A DNA stretch of 64,000 nt from contig CP097466.1 of NCBI GenBank assembly GCA_041874725.1, positions 1,860,001 through 1,924,000 of the forward strand. The letters are read 5' to 3'. The position numbers and the translations under genes are program-made. This stretch comes from Duganella sp. BuS-21 (GTDB lineage Bacteria; Pseudomonadota; Gammaproteobacteria; Burkholderiales; Burkholderiaceae_D). The notes under the pieces were generated by a model. It saw only the letters and a program-made list of their open reading frames with translations, searched no databases and was not told where the DNA came from. Shown here in pieces: positions 16,460 to 25,052 of the stretch. Position 1 is the stretch's first letter, and every line of letters starts with the position of its first letter.

Positions 16460-18351
16460 TGGATTGGGTGTCCGATAAGGACACCGGCCTGCTCGGCATC
16501 GAATCGCTGGCGATCGACCCATCCTCGCCCAACAAACTGTACCTGACCAGCGGCATCGCCTACCTCAACGGCGGTGCCAGCGCCATCCTCAAGTCCGACG
16601 ATTACGGCCGTAGCTTCAAACGCATCGACGTCACCAGTCAGTTCAAGATCCACGGCAACGGCATGGGACGCGGCAACGGCGAAAAGCTGCAGGTCGATCC
16701 CAACAACGGCAAGATCCTCTACCTCGGCACCCGCGCCAACGGCCTGTTCCGCAGCACCGACGAGGGCTTGAGCTGGCATCGCCTCGACGCGCTCGACGTC
16801 ACCACCACCAACAACAGCAACGGCATCAGCTTCGTGCTGCTCGACGGCGGCAAGATCTTCGTCGGCGTCTCGCGCTTCGGCACGGTGGGCGAGAATATGT
16901 ATGTGTCGGCCGACGGCGGCGCCAGTTTCCAGGCTTTGAAGGACGGTCCTCAACACTTGATGCCGCACCGCGCCGTGGTCGCCAACGGCAAGCTGGTGGT
17001 GACCTTCGCCAAAGGCGCCGGCCCGCATGCGGACAAGGCCAAGGGCGAAGGCCTGGAGGAGGGCGGCGTGTGGCAGTACGACATCGCCGGCGGCCAGTGG
17101 CGCGACATCTCGCCGCCGCTGAACCGGGCCTACGCCGGCATCACGGTCGACCCGCGCAATCCGCTGCGCATGGTGGTGTCCACCATTTCGCACTACCAGA
17201 TGCGCGGCGGCATCGGCGACCAGTTCTATGAAACGCTGGACGGCGGCAAAAGCTGGAACAGCATCGTCGCCAACGGCGTGACCATCGATTCCAACGGCGT
17301 CAGCTGGATCGCCGGGAGTTTTATCCACTGGACCGCCAGCATCGAGTTCGATCCTTTCGACAGCCGGCGGCTGATGGCGGTGTCGGGCAACGGCGTGTTC
17401 GTCTCGACCGACATCCATGGCGACAAGCCGGTGTGGAAGTTCGAGGACCTGGGGCTGGAGGAATCGGTGCCGCTCAACCTGGTGAGCATCCCGGGCGGGC
17501 CGCTGGTTTCCGCCATCGGCGACTACGACGGCTTCCGCCACACGGACGTGACCGAGTATTCGCCGATCCATACGCCGACCATGGGCACCACCTGGGGCCT
17601 GGACTACGCCGCCCGCGATCCGAATGTGGTGGTGCGGGCCGGCGCGGCGATGTACATCTCGCGCGACATGGCTTTGACCTGGAAGAAAACCGCCGGCATG
17701 CATGGCGTGAAGGGCCAGCTGGCGGTCAGCGCCGACGGCAAGGTGATCGTGCACTGTCCGGAGAAATCCACCACCTGTCACCGCAGCGCCGACGATGGCG
17801 CGACCTGGGCCGAGGTCAAGGGCCTGAATACGCAGCGCGGCCGTGCCGTGGCCGATCCGGTCGATGCGCGCAAGTTCTACGCGCTGGTTGAAGACCGCCT
17901 GCTGCTCAGCACCGACGCCGGCGCCAGCTTTGCGCCGACGGCGGCCAGGCTGGCTTCGCCGCGCGGCTCCAAGGCCGTGCGCGCCGTGCCTGGCCGCGAG
18001 GGCGACCTGTGGGTGGCGCTGTACGACGGCGGCCTGGCACGTTCCACCGATTCCGGCGCCAGCTTCGCGGCGCTGCCGCAGGTGCGTTATGCGGCGGCGG
18101 TGGGCTTCGGCAAGGCCGCGCCGGGCGCCAGTTTCCCGACGGTCTACATCTGGGGCGAAGTGGATGGCATACGCGGCGTGTTCCGCTCCACCGACAGCGG
18201 CGCCAGCTGGCTGCGCATCAACGACGACCGGCATCAATATGGCGGTCCCGGCGACGCCCAGTTCGTTGTCGGCGACATGAATACCTTCGGCGTGGTCTAC
18301 ATGAGCACGGCAGGCCGGGGCATCGTCTACGGCAAGCCCGTCGCGCCCTGA
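16459..18351 (+). CDS. GH74 xyloglucanase, main part (out of frame with its 5' end)
   Basis: The 630-aa frame opens at ATG 16459, which overlaps the upstream stop by one base (TGATG), so re-initiation is possible. It contains the two seven-blade propellers of GH74, with repeated Asp-box-like strands such as YLGTRANGLFRSTDEGLSW, FYETLDGGKSW and RSTDSGASWLRIN. A conserved Asp lies in WGLDYAARDPN, probably the second catalytic residue. Alone it lacks a signal peptide and the first strand containing Asp463 of the upstream frame, so it would be cytoplasmic and inactive. The restored protein is about 1110 aa and would cut the xyloglucan backbone outside the cell. Confidence 0.9.
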   Translation: MDWVSDKDTGLLGIESLAIDPSSPNKLYLTSGIAYLNGGASAILKSDDYGRSFKRIDVTSQFKIHGNGMGRGNGEKLQVDPNNGKILYLGTRANGLFRSTDEGLSWHRLDALDVTTTNNSNGISFVLLDGGKIFVGVSRFGTVGENMYVSADGGASFQALKDGPQHLMPHRAVVANGKLVVTFAKGAGPHADKAKGEGLEEGGVWQYDIAGGQWRDISPPLNRAYAGITVDPRNPLRMVVSTISHYQMRGGIGDQFYETLDGGKSWNSIVANGVTIDSNGVSWIAGSFIHWTASIEFDPFDSRRLMAVSGNGVFVSTDIHGDKPVWKFEDLGLEESVPLNLVSIPGGPLVSAIGDYDGFRHTDVTEYSPIHTPTMGTTWGLDYAARDPNVVVRAGAAMYISRDMALTWKKTAGMHGVKGQLAVSADGKVIVHCPEKSTTCHRSADDGATWAEVKGLNTQRGRAVADPVDARKFYALVEDRLLLSTDAGASFAPTAARLASPRGSKAVRAVPGREGDLWVALYDGGLARSTDSGASFAALPQVRYAAAVGFGKAAPGASFPTVYIWGEVDGIRGVFRSTDSGASWLRINDDRHQYGGPGDAQFVVGDMNTFGVVYMSTAGRGIVYGKPVAP

Positions 18352-18490
18352 GGAAATATAAAACGTAATTGCTTTAAGGTATTTAGTGAAATTCGTTATG
18401 GAAGAAGCGAAATTTTTCATATCTGCACCATATATACCCCATGTAACAATAATCAGAAGGCCACATACGTCTCGGATCGGGGTAGTTGAA

Positions 18491-19711
18491 ATGCAGATGA
18501 AGTCACACCGGATTGCGCTGCTGTTTAACGCGAACAAGATTTTTGACCGCGAGGTGATCGCAGGCATTGCCGCGTACCTGAGTTCCACGCGGGCCACCTG
18601 GGACTTGTTCCTGGAGGAGGATTTTCGCCTGCGCCTGGCCGGTATCGAGCGCTGGCAGGGCGACGGCATCATCGCCGACTTCGACGATCCGGCCGTTGCG
18701 GCGGCCCTGACGCGCAGCCGCGTGCCGGTGGTGGCGGTGGGCGGTTCGTACGAAAACCAGGCCGCCTACCCTGAGGACGTGCCCTACGTCGCCACCGACA
18801 ACTTCAAACTGATCAAGATGGCCCGCGATCACCTGATCGAGGCCGGGCTGCGCCACTTCGCCATGTTCTCGCTGCCGGAAGCGCAGGAGAACCGCTGGGC
18901 GCAGGAGCGCGAGCACGCCTTCCAGTCGCTGATGGCCAAGGACAAGATGGAGCCGCACATCTATCGCGGCCTGGGCACCAGCGCGCCCTCGTGGGACGAG
19001 GCGGTGGAGCAGCAGATCCAATGGCTGCACAGCCTTCCCAAGCCGGTAGGCATCATCGCGGTGACCGACGCCCGCGCGCGCCAGCTGATGCAGGCTTGTA
19101 TCATGGCCGGCATCGCGGTGCCGGAGCAGGTGGCGCTGATCGGCATCGACAACGATCCGCTGGCGCGCATGCTGACCCGCATTCCGCTCAGCTCCGTGAT
19201 CCAGGGAGCGCAGGAGATGGGCCGCACCGCCGCCCACCTGCTGGACCAGATGCTGCACGGCGTGCGCATGAGCGGCACGCGCGTGCTGGTGCCGCCGGTC
19301 GGTATCAACGTGCTGGCCTCGACCCAGCACGAGGCGCCCAAGCACCCGAACGTGATGCGCGCGCGCCACTTCATCCGCCAGTACGCCTGCCAGGGCATCA
19401 AGACGCACCAGGTGGCGGAGTACGTGGGCATTTCGCGCTCGTCGCTGGAGTCCTACTTCCGCCAGGAGCTCAATTGCAGCGTGCATGACGTGATCCTGCG
19501 TTTCAAGCTCGATGCGGCCACCTCCATGCTGGCGCGCGGAGAGCGCAGCATCGCCGATGTGGCGCTGTGCTGCGGTTTTACATCGGTGCAGTACATGCAC
19601 GCGGTGTTCAAGCGCGAGCTCGGATGCACGCCGCGCACCTATCAGGATCGCGCCATGCTGGGCATCGTCGACGACGGTTCGGCATTGCCGCCGCCGGTGC
19701 TGGCAGCGTAA
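18491..19711 (+). CDS. xylR: Xylose-responsive AraC-family activator
   Basis: The frame begins at 18386, but ATG 18491 gives MQMKSHRIALLFNANK, aligning with the N-terminus of E. coli XylR (about 390 aa; here 407). Residues 5-280 form a periplasmic-binding-type sugar sensor with family signatures LFLEEDFRLRL, GDGIIADFDD, IIAVTDARARQLMQ and GIDNDPLARML. The C-terminal AraC double helix-turn-helix (about 300-395) includes VAEYVGISRSSLESYF and IADVALCCGFTSVQYMHAVF. It acts as a dimer at direct or near-direct repeats. Its position amid three promoters with the same element makes it their likely activator. A partial operator (CGTAATTGC, 18364-18372) lies upstream and could allow autoregulation. Confidence 0.95.
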   Translation: MQMKSHRIALLFNANKIFDREVIAGIAAYLSSTRATWDLFLEEDFRLRLAGIERWQGDGIIADFDDPAVAAALTRSRVPVVAVGGSYENQAAYPEDVPYVATDNFKLIKMARDHLIEAGLRHFAMFSLPEAQENRWAQEREHAFQSLMAKDKMEPHIYRGLGTSAPSWDEAVEQQIQWLHSLPKPVGIIAVTDARARQLMQACIMAGIAVPEQVALIGIDNDPLARMLTRIPLSSVIQGAQEMGRTAAHLLDQMLHGVRMSGTRVLVPPVGINVLASTQHEAPKHPNVMRARHFIRQYACQGIKTHQVAEYVGISRSSLESYFRQELNCSVHDVILRFKLDAATSMLARGERSIADVALCCGFTSVQYMHAVFKRELGCTPRTYQDRAMLGIVDDGSALPPPVLAA

Positions 19712-19722
19712 ATTATGACTGT

Positions 19723-19769
19723 GATTGGTGATTTTCATAATTGCTACTAAACTGTAGCCGGGTCAAAAT
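19723..19769 (+). promoter_or_regulatory. XylR-type operator and promoter of the xylose dehydrogenase gene
   Basis: The core at 19723-19744 (GATTGGTGATTTTC then ATAATTGC) overlaps the -35 TTGCTA (19741-19746), with 17 bp to the -10 CAAAAT (19764-19769). The start codon lies 27 nt further on. Confidence 0.78.
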
Positions 19770-19795
19770 CGTCCAGCACCTTTGGAGACCAGACC

Positions 19796-20575
19796 TTGAC
19801 TACACCCTACAACACGCCGCGCGAGCAGGCGATCTATCCCAGCCTCGCAGGCAAGCGCGTGGCCATCACCGGCGGCGGTAGCGGCATCGGCGCCGGCATC
19901 GTGGAAGCCTTTGCGCGCCAGGGCGCACACGTCACCTTCCTCGACATCGCAGTGCAGGAGTCACTTGCGCTGCAGGCCGGCCTGTCAACGCTGCCGGCGC
20001 CGCCGACGTTCATCCAGTGCGACCTGACCAAGCTTGAGGAAGTGGCGGCCGTGTTTGCGCAGATCGGCGTGGTCGATGTCCTCATCAACAATGCCGCCAA
20101 CGACGACCGGCATGGTATCGGCGACATCACGCCCGCCTATTGGGAAAACCGCATGGCGGTCAACCTGCGACATCTCTACTTCTGCGCGCAGGCCGTGGTG
20201 CCGGGCATGCGTGCCGCAGGCGGCGGCGTGATCCTGAATTTCAGCTCCATCTCATGGCATCTGGCCTTGCCGGAGCTGACCTTGTACATGACGGCCAAAG
20301 CCGGCATCGAGGGCATGACACGCGGCATGGCGCGCGATCTGGGACGCGACAATATCCGCGTCAATGCCGTGATTCCGGGCGGCGTGCGCACGCCGCGCCA
20401 GGAGGCGCTGTGGCACACGCCGGAAGAAGAGGCGCGCATTCTGGCCGGCCAATGCCTGCCGCGGCGCGTGGAGATCGCCGACGTGGCGGCGCTGACGCTG
20501 TTCCTCGCTTCAGATAGTGCGGCACGCTGCTCCGGCCGCGAGTACTATGTGGACGCGGGCTGGTACGGCGCCTGA
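19796..20575 (+). CDS. SDR-family D-xylose 1-dehydrogenase (Caulobacter XylB type)
   Basis: Oxidises D-xylose to xylonolactone with NAD, the first step of the oxidative Weimberg/Dahms routes. The start is TTG 19796, supported by GGAGA 8 nt upstream. The 259-aa protein follows the Caulobacter enzyme closely in my recollection: AIYPSLAGKRVAITGGGSGI at the N-terminus, NNAANDDRHGIGD, the Ser/Tyr/Lys set in FSSISWHLALPELTLYMTAK and the end EYYVDAGWYGA. The Rossmann motif is GGGSGIG. It is followed 54 nt later by xylF. No other Weimberg genes (lactonase, dehydratase) are in the window. Confidence 0.9.
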   Translation: MTTPYNTPREQAIYPSLAGKRVAITGGGSGIGAGIVEAFARQGAHVTFLDIAVQESLALQAGLSTLPAPPTFIQCDLTKLEEVAAVFAQIGVVDVLINNAANDDRHGIGDITPAYWENRMAVNLRHLYFCAQAVVPGMRAAGGGVILNFSSISWHLALPELTLYMTAKAGIEGMTRGMARDLGRDNIRVNAVIPGGVRTPRQEALWHTPEEEARILAGQCLPRRVEIADVAALTLFLASDSAARCSGREYYVDAGWYGA

Positions 20576-20629
20576 GGTACCATAGCGGCGCGGCACGCAT
20601 CACCCCATTAAAACTGGAGACTTGAGACA

Positions 20630-21634
20630 ATGAAGAAATTACTGAGCACGGCGGCAATCGCCGTGATGATGGCTTTCGCAGGCGGAAACGCCATGGCCGA
20701 TGCCAAGAATCCGAAGATCGGCTTCTCGATCGACGACCTGCGCCTGGAACGCTGGGCGCGCGATCGCGACTACTTCGTCGCCGCCGCCGAAGCGCAGGGC
20801 GCCAAGGTGTTCGTGCAGTCGGCCGACGCCAGCGAGCAGCGCCAGATCGCCCAGATCGAGAACCTGATCTCGCGCGGCGTGGACGTGCTGGTGATCGTGC
20901 CCTACAACGCCACGGTGCTGACCAACGCCATCCGCGAAGCGAAAAAGGCCAAGATTAAAGTCATCTCGTATGACCGCCTGATTCTCAACGCCGACATCGA
21001 CGCCTACATCTCGTTCGACAACAATATGGTCGGTCAGCTGCAGGCGCAAGGCGTGCTGGCGGTTAAACCGAAGGGCAACTTCTACCTGCTGGGCGGCGCA
21101 CCGACCGACAGCAACGCCAAGATGCTGCGCGACGGCCAGCTCAAGGTGCTGCAGCCGCTGATCGACAAGGGTGACATCAAGGTGGTGGGCAAACAGTGGG
21201 TGAAGGACTGGAGCCCGTCGGAAGCGATGTCCATCGTTGAAAACGCGCTGACCGCCAACGGCAACAAGATCGACGCCGTGGTGGCCTCCAACGACGCCAC
21301 GGCGGGCGGTGCGATCCAGGCGCTGGCTTCGCAGAAGCTTGACGGTAAAGTGGCCGTATCGGGCCAGGATTCCGATCTGGCGGCGGTCAAGCGCGTGATC
21401 GCCGGCACGCAGACGCTGACGGTCTACAAGCCATTGAAGCTGATCGCATCGGAAGCGGCCAAGCTGTCGGTGCAGCTGGTGCGCGGCGAAAAGCCGGCCT
21501 TCAACGCCAAGTACAACAACGGCTTCAAGGAAGTGGACTCGGTGTTCCTGAAACCGATCGCGCTGACCAAGGCCAATATCGATGTAGTCGTGAAAGACGG
21601 GTTCTACACCCAAGCACAACTCGGCACGAAGTAA
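20630..21634 (+). CDS. xylF: D-xylose ABC transporter periplasmic binding protein
   Basis: A 334-aa protein with signal peptide MKKLLSTAAIAVMMAFAGGN cleaved near AMA-DAK. The mature sequence carries XylF hallmarks: SIDDLRLERWARDRDYF, AKVFVQSAD, NLISRGVDVLVIVPYN, DAVVASNDATAGGAIQAL and VSGQDSDL. The ribosome site is GGAG 13-16 nt ahead. It normally works with the ATPase XylG and permease XylH, yet neither follows; the next gene is a TonB receptor with its own promoter. The transport partners must be elsewhere, or the protein has a sensory or buffering role. Confidence 0.94.
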   Translation: MKKLLSTAAIAVMMAFAGGNAMADAKNPKIGFSIDDLRLERWARDRDYFVAAAEAQGAKVFVQSADASEQRQIAQIENLISRGVDVLVIVPYNATVLTNAIREAKKAKIKVISYDRLILNADIDAYISFDNNMVGQLQAQGVLAVKPKGNFYLLGGAPTDSNAKMLRDGQLKVLQPLIDKGDIKVVGKQWVKDWSPSEAMSIVENALTANGNKIDAVVASNDATAGGAIQALASQKLDGKVAVSGQDSDLAAVKRVIAGTQTLTVYKPLKLIASEAAKLSVQLVRGEKPAFNAKYNNGFKEVDSVFLKPIALTKANIDVVVKDGFYTQAQLGTK

Positions 21635-21653
21635 AAGCCAGCGGCACCGGCGC

Positions 21654-21716
21654 ACCCCGCACACCGCTGCGGCTCAGGGGCCGGCCCATGGGCCGGCGGG
21701 GCGCGTTTGGGGTGCT
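21654..21716. repeat. Palindromic intergenic repeat, copy 2
   Basis: Opens CACCCCGCACACCGCTGCGG and ends GGGGTGCT as in copy 1, with a different perfect palindrome at the centre (GCCGGCCCATGGGCCGGC, 21680-21697). It lies 20 nt after xylF and may act as a terminator-like stem. Confidence 0.8.
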
Positions 21717-21760
21717 GCATCTGTAGCCTCTGCGCGACGATTGCTTATTATCATTCGGCC

Positions 21761-21807
21761 GATTGGTGAATTTCGCAATTGCCGCACAATAGTCAAACTT
21801 GCACAAT
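21761..21807 (+). promoter_or_regulatory. XylR-type operator and promoter of the xyloglucan operon
   Basis: The core at 21761-21782 differs from the 14943 copy at a single base. TTGCCG (21779-21784), 17 bp and CACAAT (21802-21807) follow. The TonB receptor ATG is about 215 nt downstream, so the mRNA has a long leader. Both this copy and the 14943 copy are preceded by ATTATCATT five bases before the core. Confidence 0.8.
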
Positions 21808-22024
21808 GCTTCAAAGTCGCGCGCACTGGCACCCCGCCAGCTGGCAGCAGCGATAAAAAATACACAGCGAGCGAGACGACATCAATGACGACCAGACGAT
21901 TGCGCTTTTCAGCGCCGGCGGGATAACTCGCCCTGAATTTCCCGAACACCCCACAGACGATCGAACCACAAATATTCAATAGCCAAAGAGCTATGAAAAA
22001 TTCGTACAACTTTGGAGAACGCAG

Positions 22025-25000
22025 ATGAAACACCTCAAGAAAACGGCCATCGCACTGGGCCTGGCCCAGATGACGATGATGCTGAGTGGCGTCGCCGCAG
22101 CCCAGACAACCGCTGCACCTAAAACCGAGGCGCCGGCCGGCGAACCGGTCGCCGTGATCGTGACCGGCCAGCGCGCAGCGCTGCAGTCGGCCCAGAAGAT
22201 CAAACAGAACTCCGACGAAATCGTCGATTCCATCGTCGCCGAAGACATGGGCAAGCTGCCCGACCGCTCGGTGACCGAAGTGCTGCAGCGCGTGGTCGGC
22301 GTTACCATCGACCGCACCATGTCCAAGGGCGACCCGGAGCACTTCTCGGTCGAAGGCTCGGGCGTGTCGATTCGCGGCTTGAGCTACGTGCGCTCCGAAC
22401 TGAATGGCCGCGATTCGTTCTCGGCCAACGGCGGGCGCTCGCTGAACTTCGAAGACGTGCCGCCCGAGCTGATGGCCGGCGTCGACATCTACAAGAATCC
22501 ATCGGCGGAACAGGTCGAAGGCGCCGTCGGCGGCTTGATCAACCTGCGCACCGCCATGCCGTTCGACTTCAAGGGCTTCAAGGCTTCGCTGTCGGCCGAC
22601 CGCACCTGGTCGGAACTGAAGAAGGGCAAAACCTCGCCCTCGTATTCCGGCCTGGTCTCGGACCGCTGGAAAACCCCGATCGGTGAATTCGGCGCCCTGG
22701 TGGATCTGGCCAGTTCGGAGAGCGGCACCCGCACCGACGCCTTTCAGGTCGAGCCTTACTATCCGCTGAAGGACGCCAAGGGCAATACCGTCTACGTACC
22801 GAAGGGCGCGCAGTGGCGTACCCTGGAATTCAACCGCAAGCGCGAAGGCGCATACGGCGCGCTGCAATGGAAGAAGGACGACTGGTCCAGCTCCCTGACC
22901 TACTTCAAATCGAAGTACCAGATGCAGTGGGACGAGCAGGCCATCTTCGCCCAGTCCAGCCCTTACAATATCAAGGTATCGCCGGATTCCACCTTCGGCT
23001 CCAACGGCCAGCTGCTGACCGGCACCCTGACCGATCCGGCCGACGGCGGCATCAACTTCGGCGACGACACCCGCACCTCGTGGCGCAAGTCCGACACTAC
23101 GGACGTGGCGTGGAACCTGCGCTGGCGTCATGACAACTGGACCGTCACCACCGACCTCCAGCACATCAAGGCCCGCACCCGCAGCGTCGACTCCACCGTC
23201 GCCACCGGCGTGACCATGCCGAGCGAAACGCTGGACCTGCGCGGCAACGTGCCGAAGATTCTGTTCACGGACGCCGACCGCGCCTACCTGGCCGACCCGA
23301 AGAATTACTACTGGGCGTTCACCATGGAACACCTGGACCAGAGCAAGGCCACGGAAACCGCATGGCGCACCGACGCGAAGTATGACTTCGACCATCCGGT
23401 GCTGCGCGACTTCCGTTTCGGCGTGCGCCTGACCGACCGCGATGCGGTGACCCAGAACTCCAATCCGAGCTACAACTGGTCCGCCATCAGCCAGCCGTGG
23501 CAAGTTGGCTGGAACATCAGCAAACTGGCCTCGCTGGGCGACCCGCGCTTCAGCGGCAACACCAACGTCCACTCGTTCAACAACTTCTTCAACGGCGGCG
23601 TGTCCGTGCCGGCCGTGGTGTTCCCGAACGTCTCGCTGGCGCAAGGCTTCCCGGGCAGCTATCAGCAGCTGCACACCTACCACGACATCCTGTGCAAGGA
23701 GATCAATACGCCTGACAAGTGCGCGCCATGGCAAGCCGCCACCTTTGGTCCGACCAACTACGCCGGCACCAACGACCAAGCCGAGAAGACTAAGGCGCTG
23801 TACGGCCAGTTGCGCTTCGGCTGGGACAAGCTGGTATATCCGATCGACGGTAACGTCGGCCTGCGCTACGTGAAGACCGATTCGAATGCACGCGGCTACA
23901 CCGTGTTCACGTCGACCGCACCGAATGGCGGCAACCAGGTCGGCGTGCCGGTACCTGTCATCCGCCCATTCGCCGAAGGCAAGGACTACGAAAACAACTA
24001 CCACAACGCCTTGCCTAGCCTGAACCTGCGCCTGAAGGTCAACGAGCAGCTGCAGTTCCGCTTCGCCGCCGCCGCAGCGTTGTCGCGTCCCGACTTCACG
24101 CAGCTGCAGGGTTACACCGTGCTGTCGGAAACCGCCGACACCACTACCAACCCGGTCACCGGCGTCACCACCGTCAACAGCGTCAGCCTAACCGGTAGCG
24201 GCGACGGCAATCCTAACCTGCGTCCGACCACCTCCAAGCAGGTCGACCTGACCATGGAATGGTACTTCGCGCCTTCCGGTTCGTTCACCGCCGCAGTGTT
24301 CAACAAGCGCCTGAAGGACGTCATCATCAAGCAGGTCTACAGCAAGCAGCTGGCGGACGTGAACGGCAAACTGCATGACTTCACCGTCACCGGTCCGGTC
24401 AACGGCGCCCGTGGCCATGCGCGCGGCTTCGAGCTGGCCTTCCAGCAGTATTTCGACAAACTGCCGGGCGCCTTGTCGGGCCTGGGCGTGCAAGCCAACT
24501 TCACCTTCGTGGACAGCGAGCGCAAACTGTACAGCCCTGTGTACGCGAAATACTGCACCGGCGGCGATAACGCGGCCAACCTTAACCTGAATCTGAACGG
24601 CTGCGACACCAACGGCACCACCTTCGGCAATCTGCCGCTGGAAAATCTGTCGCGCCAGTCGTATAACCTGGCGCTGTTGTACGATAAAGGCCCATGGTCG
24701 GCGCGCGTGGCTTACAACTGGCGTTCGAAGGCGCTGCAGGCGGTCAACGTCAACGGCACCAAGGGCTCGGACGGCACGGACACCAATCCCGCCAGCCCGA
24801 CCTTCGGCCAGACCAATGTCGCATGGGCGCTGCCTACCTGGTCGGACGACTACGGCCAGCTGGACGCATCGGTGTCCTTCAAGTTCAGCGACAAGGTGCA
24901 ACTGGGCCTGCAAGCGCAGAACTTGACCGACGCGACCTACAAGCAGCTGATGCAGCAAAATATCGGTATGATGGGCCGCGCATGGTTCAAGACCGGCCGC

Positions 25001-25033
25001 CGCGTGGTTGCTAAACTGAGTTACGACTTCTAA
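22025..25033 (+). CDS. TonB-dependent outer-membrane receptor for xyloglucan oligosaccharides
   Basis: A 1002-aa outer-membrane protein with signal peptide (MKHLKKTAIALGLAQMTMML, cleaved after VAAA) and ribosome site TTTGGAGAACGC. The plug follows: VIVTGQRAALQSAQKIKQNS, MGKLPDRSVTEVLQRVVGV and SIRGLSYVRSELNGRD, characteristic of the Xanthomonas/Caulobacter carbohydrate receptor group. The C-terminal beta-barrel ends in LSYDF with terminal Phe. It heads an operon of five xyloglucan-side-chain hydrolases, so it probably imports xyloglucan oligosaccharides into the periplasm. Substrate is inferred from neighbours. Confidence 0.93.
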   Translation: MKHLKKTAIALGLAQMTMMLSGVAAAQTTAAPKTEAPAGEPVAVIVTGQRAALQSAQKIKQNSDEIVDSIVAEDMGKLPDRSVTEVLQRVVGVTIDRTMSKGDPEHFSVEGSGVSIRGLSYVRSELNGRDSFSANGGRSLNFEDVPPELMAGVDIYKNPSAEQVEGAVGGLINLRTAMPFDFKGFKASLSADRTWSELKKGKTSPSYSGLVSDRWKTPIGEFGALVDLASSESGTRTDAFQVEPYYPLKDAKGNTVYVPKGAQWRTLEFNRKREGAYGALQWKKDDWSSSLTYFKSKYQMQWDEQAIFAQSSPYNIKVSPDSTFGSNGQLLTGTLTDPADGGINFGDDTRTSWRKSDTTDVAWNLRWRHDNWTVTTDLQHIKARTRSVDSTVATGVTMPSETLDLRGNVPKILFTDADRAYLADPKNYYWAFTMEHLDQSKATETAWRTDAKYDFDHPVLRDFRFGVRLTDRDAVTQNSNPSYNWSAISQPWQVGWNISKLASLGDPRFSGNTNVHSFNNFFNGGVSVPAVVFPNVSLAQGFPGSYQQLHTYHDILCKEINTPDKCAPWQAATFGPTNYAGTNDQAEKTKALYGQLRFGWDKLVYPIDGNVGLRYVKTDSNARGYTVFTSTAPNGGNQVGVPVPVIRPFAEGKDYENNYHNALPSLNLRLKVNEQLQFRFAAAAALSRPDFTQLQGYTVLSETADTTTNPVTGVTTVNSVSLTGSGDGNPNLRPTTSKQVDLTMEWYFAPSGSFTAAVFNKRLKDVIIKQVYSKQLADVNGKLHDFTVTGPVNGARGHARGFELAFQQYFDKLPGALSGLGVQANFTFVDSERKLYSPVYAKYCTGGDNAANLNLNLNGCDTNGTTFGNLPLENLSRQSYNLALLYDKGPWSARVAYNWRSKALQAVNVNGTKGSDGTDTNPASPTFGQTNVAWALPTWSDDYGQLDASVSFKFSDKVQLGLQAQNLTDATYKQLMQQNIGMMGRAWFKTGRRVVAKLSYDF

Positions 25034-25052
25034 TAGAAAGGTATTACGCAAT

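Noticed and set aside
16420..18672. A 750-codon minus-strand frame
   Set aside because: It is the mirror of the GH74 frame, with repetitive composition and no recognisable domain.
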